Shown here: piece after piece, positions 59,934-64,000 of the stretch
Numbering within the stretch: position 1 is the stretch's first letter
Layout of the letters: every line of letters starts with the position of its first letter
Assembly: GCA_030704615.1 (NCBI GenBank)
Contig: CM060732.1
Span: forward strand, 63,655,053 to 63,719,052
Length of the DNA: 64,000 bases
From: Takakia lepidozioides
Taxonomy: Eukaryota; Streptophyta; Takakiopsida; Takakiales; Takakiaceae
Direction: 5' to 3'
Notes under the pieces: model-generated
The model's input: only the letters and a program-made list of their open reading frames with translations
What the model was told of the DNA's origin: nothing
The model's database searches: none
Translations under genes and position numbers: made by a program

Positions 59934-60640
59934 TAGTCGCGTTCCGAGGTTGGGTAGCGTGTGAGCTCACATGAGCACAAGCGAATATTAAGGATATTCC
60001 CTAGATGCCTTTCGAATATTCTCCAACGAAACTAAAATTGAGAAATTAAAAACTTGGCGAAACTGTTTTTAACTGCTCACATAGGCCCTCACAGCATCAC
60101 TTAAGAAACAAGTATTACCCTATAGGCGTGGGTTTCCTCACGTTATGTGAACCGGATACCCCCATAAAACCCCAGGTAAACAAAAATCGTGCTTTGCAGT
60201 CTGGGTATCGGCAGTTTAAGCCCTAGAAAAATTATTTTCGCATTGAGAAAATAAATCTGAAGGTACTCATATGCACTGTGCCTGTTAACATGTAATTCTT
60301 ATGATCGCGATTTTAAAACATTTAACCCCTACGAACCGCGGGTTGTTCTCACGCCGTGCTCAAGTGAGCATGCACACGTTGTGCTGAAGAGAGGACATGA
60401 GATTGCTCTCGGAGGACATGGAAACCAGCCTCACCTTGTCAGACCGGTTGTCCCACTACTGTGAAGTTTATGATAACTATGCTCCTTGCACCATCTGAGA
60501 ACTGTGATAGCTCCCAATTTGGGTCTTCTATAAAGCTCTACAAACATAGCGTTTTTTCCAACTGCCTTGGGACTTCAAATCTTTACCAGCTCCGGATTGC
60601 TATGGTTCTCCATAACATTATATTCTCTGACACAAGAGAA
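59934..60640. other. No gene seen
   Basis: Small ORFs only; no recognised motif. Confidence 0.5.
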
Positions 60641-60649
60641 GCGGACGAT

Positions 60650-61290
60650 ACATTCCTCCAATGCGCACGGTTTAGAGAACCAACAAAAAAGAGAGTGTCT
60701 ATACCTTGCTGCTATTTCTCGGCAGGCTGAGGTCAAAAACCCATAAGGGTCTCGAGCCCAGCACTTTAAGCCATATCCCGATTTCGGCTCCACAGTTGAG
60801 CCCCTTACTTTGCACCATGATGTGAGAGGCCTCTACCACGATCAACGCAAGACGAAGGAACGGACCTGCTCCATGGACGGCCATGAGCCCATGAGAGACG
60901 CCCAGCACGCCGACACCCCCCGAGCAGGAACAGAGCGAAAGCAGCGGCCAAATAACATAGTTTGAACAACTTTAAGATTTTCCTTTACAATGGTTAGATA
61001 GCTACCCCCCGGCACGCAGCGATGGTGATTGGGCGAGAAGGCGCAGGAATGGCAGCAAGCTCTGGAGCTATCCTCAGCGCTCTCCCAGCGCCCACACCCA
61101 AGCTCGTTTCTTCATCTTACGACATTGAACGGGCTGGAGGCCTCACTTCATCATGCACAAAATTAACAGGCGACCCTGTGGAGCTGAAATGGGCATCCAG
61201 CTTGGCAATGCCAGCGATGGGTTTGACGCGGTCCCCGCCTGCAAAGAAACCGCAGCAAGGTACACTTCATGCTTGGTTTTATGGGTCTCG
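60650..61290. repeat. Diverged inverted duplication around the OSB-like first exon
   Basis: The reverse complement of about 60670-60810 (ctgtggagccgaaatcggga ... gcctgccgagaaatagcagc) matches 61174-61260 (ctgtggagctgaaatgggca ... gcctgcaaagaaaccgcagc), with gaps. Both end in a cagcaag/gta donor-like site, so it looks like a duplicated exon end in head-to-head orientation. Confidence 0.6.
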
Positions 61291-62376
61291 GAAGACTTCC
61301 ATTTTTACTCTGTAGGTGGACGTGAATGTAATAGACGTTCCTCCTGGCGTCAGCTCCTTCACTGTCTTCTGAGAGCATATGATACGTCGAATGAGAGCTG
61401 GAGATGTAATCATTTACGTTGTTTGCTTGGGTTTCTCTAGTACGCTAGGTCTGTGTCTTCTGTAATGGTGAAAGTTTTATTAGCGGTTGCGCATGTTTAT
61501 GTGTGTAATCGAGAATTCTCCTTTGTCTTTCAGCATCTCCTGAACTTCTGGAATATTTGTCTTCTTCCATTTTGTCCATGAAGGAGACAGGTAATTGTTC
61601 ATGTGGCGTGCTTGCCACCACAGTCCCTGTCAGTTACCCTGTGTAAGGGGAAGTGCAGATCGTGCTTTCTCTCACGGTGAGAATCATGACATGACTGGCC
61701 CCTTTAAACGCCACTGCAGGTGCCAAGAGGTGCAAGCAATTTGAGCTAGAAGGCTAGTTACGTTACTGTAGTCCCTGAAGCGGAGCTAAAATTGCCGGTC
61801 TCTGGTTGTAGCCTGATCTCTGCAAGGCTGGCGTTGAAGCCAAGGTTACAAGTGCCCAATGCTGGTTTTCGCTGCCAATTCTTGCACGCAGGCCAAGCGA
61901 TGAGCATAGAATGGCTCTGGCAGGAGTATTATTCAGATCCTTTACGACTCTGGGACAACAGGTTTGATAAGGTGTGAATGCCTTCACTTAAGACACCAGA
62001 GAGTTGTCAAGGAGGATTGTATCTCCAGCTGGTTAGATTAATGGCAATTTGCTCTTCCTTGTGAAAAGGTAGCAGGCCTGGTCATGCAAGGCTGTGTTTG
62101 GGTCTATGGCTGCTCAGCTGCCCATGGGCGGTTTCACAGAAAAGTCCAAGATCGTCAGACTTCCGACAGAAGGGCACAAAGGAGGCTGTTTGGATTGAGG
62201 GTTGGTCGAATCTTCCTTGGGTGAAAGAAGAGCTAGCTGCCAGGATGCAAAATGGAGCACAATCTGTTGATGGTCCTAAGGTGGATGTACATTATGCTGC
62301 TCGGGGCCGAGGATGTGACGGGTATTTTTCTGATGATGGAAGGGTTCCAACTCAAAATTTGATACATTTTTCCTGA
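61022..62376 (+). CDS. OSB-like protein with PDF motif, no OB-fold seen
   Basis: Exons with matching phases: 61022-61259 (ATG 61022 or 61049), 61534-61590 (SPELLEYLSSSILSMKET), 61892-61971 (SIEWLWQEYYSDPLRLWDNR) and 62140-62376 (KSPRSSDFRQKGTKEAVWIE, LPWVKEELAARM). About 203 residues. The combination W..YY.DP..LWDNR..K..PR..DF..K.T.EA.W, then PWV...L, is the C-terminal PDF motif of plant OSB proteins, which bind single-stranded DNA in mitochondria and plastids and limit recombination (family knowledge). The preceding OB-fold was not found; exon 1 is Ala/Ser/Pro-rich and could be a transit peptide (MAASSGAILSALPAPTP). Either a PDF-only derivative, a truncated copy, or missing exons. The 3' end (stop 62374-62376) is tentative because a gtggat donor inside exon 4 could also be used. 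Confidence 0.6.
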
Positions 62377-62450
62377 AAGTAAATGACTGCAGTTGTTTTG
62401 TAATGCTGTTTTGTAGGAAGGACACTGTCCTTATGGAGTAATCTTAAAGG

Positions 62451-64000
62451 ATGGCAGGTTTGAATCAATCACCAATGTTTGTTGGCAGGGGTGGCACCTC
62501 CATCACAGCCGCTGCTTTTAGAACAATACAGGGAGTCGACAAGGACTCTTCTGGCACTTGTAAGGATGTGAGAATGCTATCTAAGGCAGGACGACTGAAA
62601 GAAGCACTGCACATTTTGAACCAAATGGGCATTCAGGTGGACTCCACTACCTATATCTGTCTCTTGCAGGAGTGCACCAACATGAAAGCCCTTGCAGAGG
62701 GAAAGCAGGTGCACGCCCACATTATCCGATGTGGATTCAAACCAAACATCTTTCTACTCAACGCGCTTGTCAACATGTATGCCAAGTGTGGGAACATGGT
62801 GGATGCACTTCAAGTGTTTGACAAAATGCCTGAATGGGATATAGTTTCATGGAACATAGTGATTGGAGGATATGTGAAGCATGGATGTGGTAGGGAGGCT
62901 TTAAACATCTATGAGCAGATGCAACAGGAAGGGGTAACACCTAACATGATCACGTTCATTTCCATTCTTAATGCTTGTGCAAGCCTTGGAGCCCTGGAAA
63001 AGGGCAAAGAGGTCCATGCTGACATAACAAAAGCTGGAATTGCATTAATTATTAATTTAGAGAATGCCCTAGTCAACATGTACGCCAAGTGTGGGAGCGT
63101 GGTGGATGCACACCAAGTGTTTGACAGCATGCGTGAACGTGATTTGTTTACTTGGTCCATAATCATGACAGGATTTGCCAAGCACGGGCATCCTGAGGAA
63201 GCTTTGAAAATTTATGGGCAAATGCAACAGGAAGCAGTGATGCCCAACAGGATCACATTCATCAGTGTTCTCAATGCATGTGCCAGCCTAGGTGCCCTGC
63301 AAAAGGGCAAAGAGGTCCATGCTGACATCATCAAAGCTGGAATTGCATCATACATCAATTTGGAGAATTCCCTGGTTGACATGTATGCCAAATGCAGGAG
63401 CATGAAGGATGCACAGCAAATGTTTGACAAGATGCCTCAACGAGATGTGGTTTCATGGAATACCATAATTGCAGGATATGCGCAGCATGGGTATGGTCAC
63501 CAGGCTCTTGACCTGTATGCACAAATGCACAGGGAAGGGGTACTACCCAACAGGGTTACATTTATTTGTGTTCTCAATGCATGTGCCATTTTAGGAGCCT
63601 TGAAAAAGGGCAAAGAGGTCCATGCTGACGTGGTCAAAGCTGGTATTGCATCATCTGTTAATTTGAACAATACCCTTGTCGACATGTATACCAAATGCGG
63701 GAGCATGCAGGATGCTCGTCAGGTGTTTGACAATATGGGTCAACGAAGTGTGGTGTCATGGAATACCATGATTGTAGGATATGCCCAGCATGGGCTTTGT
63801 GAAGAGTCTTTCAATCTCTATGAGCAAATGCAACTAGAAGGGGTCACAGCTGACAAGGTCACGTTCACTTGCATCTTAAATGCGTGTACCAGCCTAGGAG
63901 CTTTGGAGAAGGGCAAGCGGGTGCATGCTGACATCAACAAAAGGTTGATTACTACAGATATTATTCTGGAGACCTCCCTTTCTGCCATGTATGCTAAATG
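62451..64000 (+). CDS. PLS-type PPR protein, intact, runs off the window
   Basis: ATG 62451 with an in-frame TAA just upstream (62445-62447); open for 516 codons to the window edge. N-terminus MAGLNQSPMFVGRGG, then KAGRLKEALHILNQMG and TYICLLQECTNMKALAEGKQ, followed by four full P-L-S triplets of about 101 residues and a partial fifth, with signatures such as NALVNMYAKCGNMVDALQVF, ERDLFTWSIIMTGFAKHGHP and ACASLGALEKGKEVHADI. Each repeat binds about one RNA base in organelle transcripts; the C-terminal E/DYW editing domain, if present, lies outside the window. It is the intact relative of the minus-strand pseudogenes at 44-57 kb but in opposite orientation. No intron seen. An organelle-targeting peptide is not obvious. 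Confidence 0.93.
   Translation, partial: MAGLNQSPMFVGRGGTSITAAAFRTIQGVDKDSSGTCKDVRMLSKAGRLKEALHILNQMGIQVDSTTYICLLQECTNMKALAEGKQVHAHIIRCGFKPNIFLLNALVNMYAKCGNMVDALQVFDKMPEWDIVSWNIVIGGYVKHGCGREALNIYEQMQQEGVTPNMITFISILNACASLGALEKGKEVHADITKAGIALIINLENALVNMYAKCGSVVDAHQVFDSMRERDLFTWSIIMTGFAKHGHPEEALKIYGQMQQEAVMPNRITFISVLNACASLGALQKGKEVHADIIKAGIASYINLENSLVDMYAKCRSMKDAQQMFDKMPQRDVVSWNTIIAGYAQHGYGHQALDLYAQMHREGVLPNRVTFICVLNACAILGALKKGKEVHADVVKAGIASSVNLNNTLVDMYTKCGSMQDARQVFDNMGQRSVVSWNTMIVGYAQHGLCEESFNLYEQMQLEGVTADKVTFTCILNACTSLGALEKGKRVHADINKRLITTDIILETSLSAMYAK

Noticed and set aside
62909-63706. Minus-strand ORFs opposite the end of the window
   Set aside because: Antisense shadows of the open plus-strand PPR frame starting at 62451.

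Overview
This window looks like the nuclear genome of a land plant. The genes carry GT-AG introns, two single-copy eukaryotic genes can be rebuilt exon by exon, and there are plant-type PLS pentatricopeptide (PPR) genes, a plant beta-amylase relic, Ty3/gypsy and Ty1/copia LTR elements and a MULE-like transposase. The chromodomain gypsy element, the large PLS-PPR family and the style of the transposase point (inference only) to a seed-free plant such as a fern, lycophyte or moss. The species cannot be named from sequence alone.

Layout. 1-4.8 kb: a foldback and palindrome array leading into a decayed MULE-like transposase, probably one element. 5-8.7 kb: unassigned ORFs, three consecutive hairpins and several tandem repeats. 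8.7-20.3 kb: an unrecognised multi-exon minus-strand gene, one intron of which holds a 6.2-kb chromodomain gypsy retrotransposon (9217-15415) with a 5-bp target duplication. 21.6-27.5 kb: a complete 14-exon gene for chaperonin subunit CCT3 (minus strand). 27.8-30.2 kb: a 177-bp tandem duplication and three fragments of a LINE-like C-terminal module. 30.8-37.5 kb: a complete 12-coding-exon MIC60/mitofilin gene (plus strand), including two presequence exons that a simple ORF search misses. 37.5-43 kb: mostly gene-poor, with part of an IPGA1/At4g04980-like proline-rich gene (minus). 43.05-43.8 kb: a small intronless cluster of broken ORFs of possible viral origin. 44.3-57.1 kb: a graveyard of PLS-PPR pseudogenes (minus), broken by a LINE-like fragment, a beta-amylase pseudogene and a copia LTR. 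57.1-58.9 kb: copia LTR with primer site, then tandem repeats. 61-62.4 kb: a short PDF-motif (OSB-like) gene. 62451 to the window end: an intact open PPR gene running off the edge.

Working genes and what links them. CCT3 folds cytosolic actin and tubulin. MIC60 builds mitochondrial crista junctions. The OSB-like and PPR products would be organelle nucleic-acid proteins. There is no operon-like logic; CCT3 and MIC60 are divergent neighbours 3.2 kb apart. The rest is mobile-element and duplication debris. The most notable signals are the self-priming signature of the gypsy element (an 11-nt primer-binding site that exactly complements the predicted 5' end of its own transcript, 31 bp after a TATA box in both LTRs), the foldback architecture at the left edge, and the satellite-like amplification of PPR triplets.
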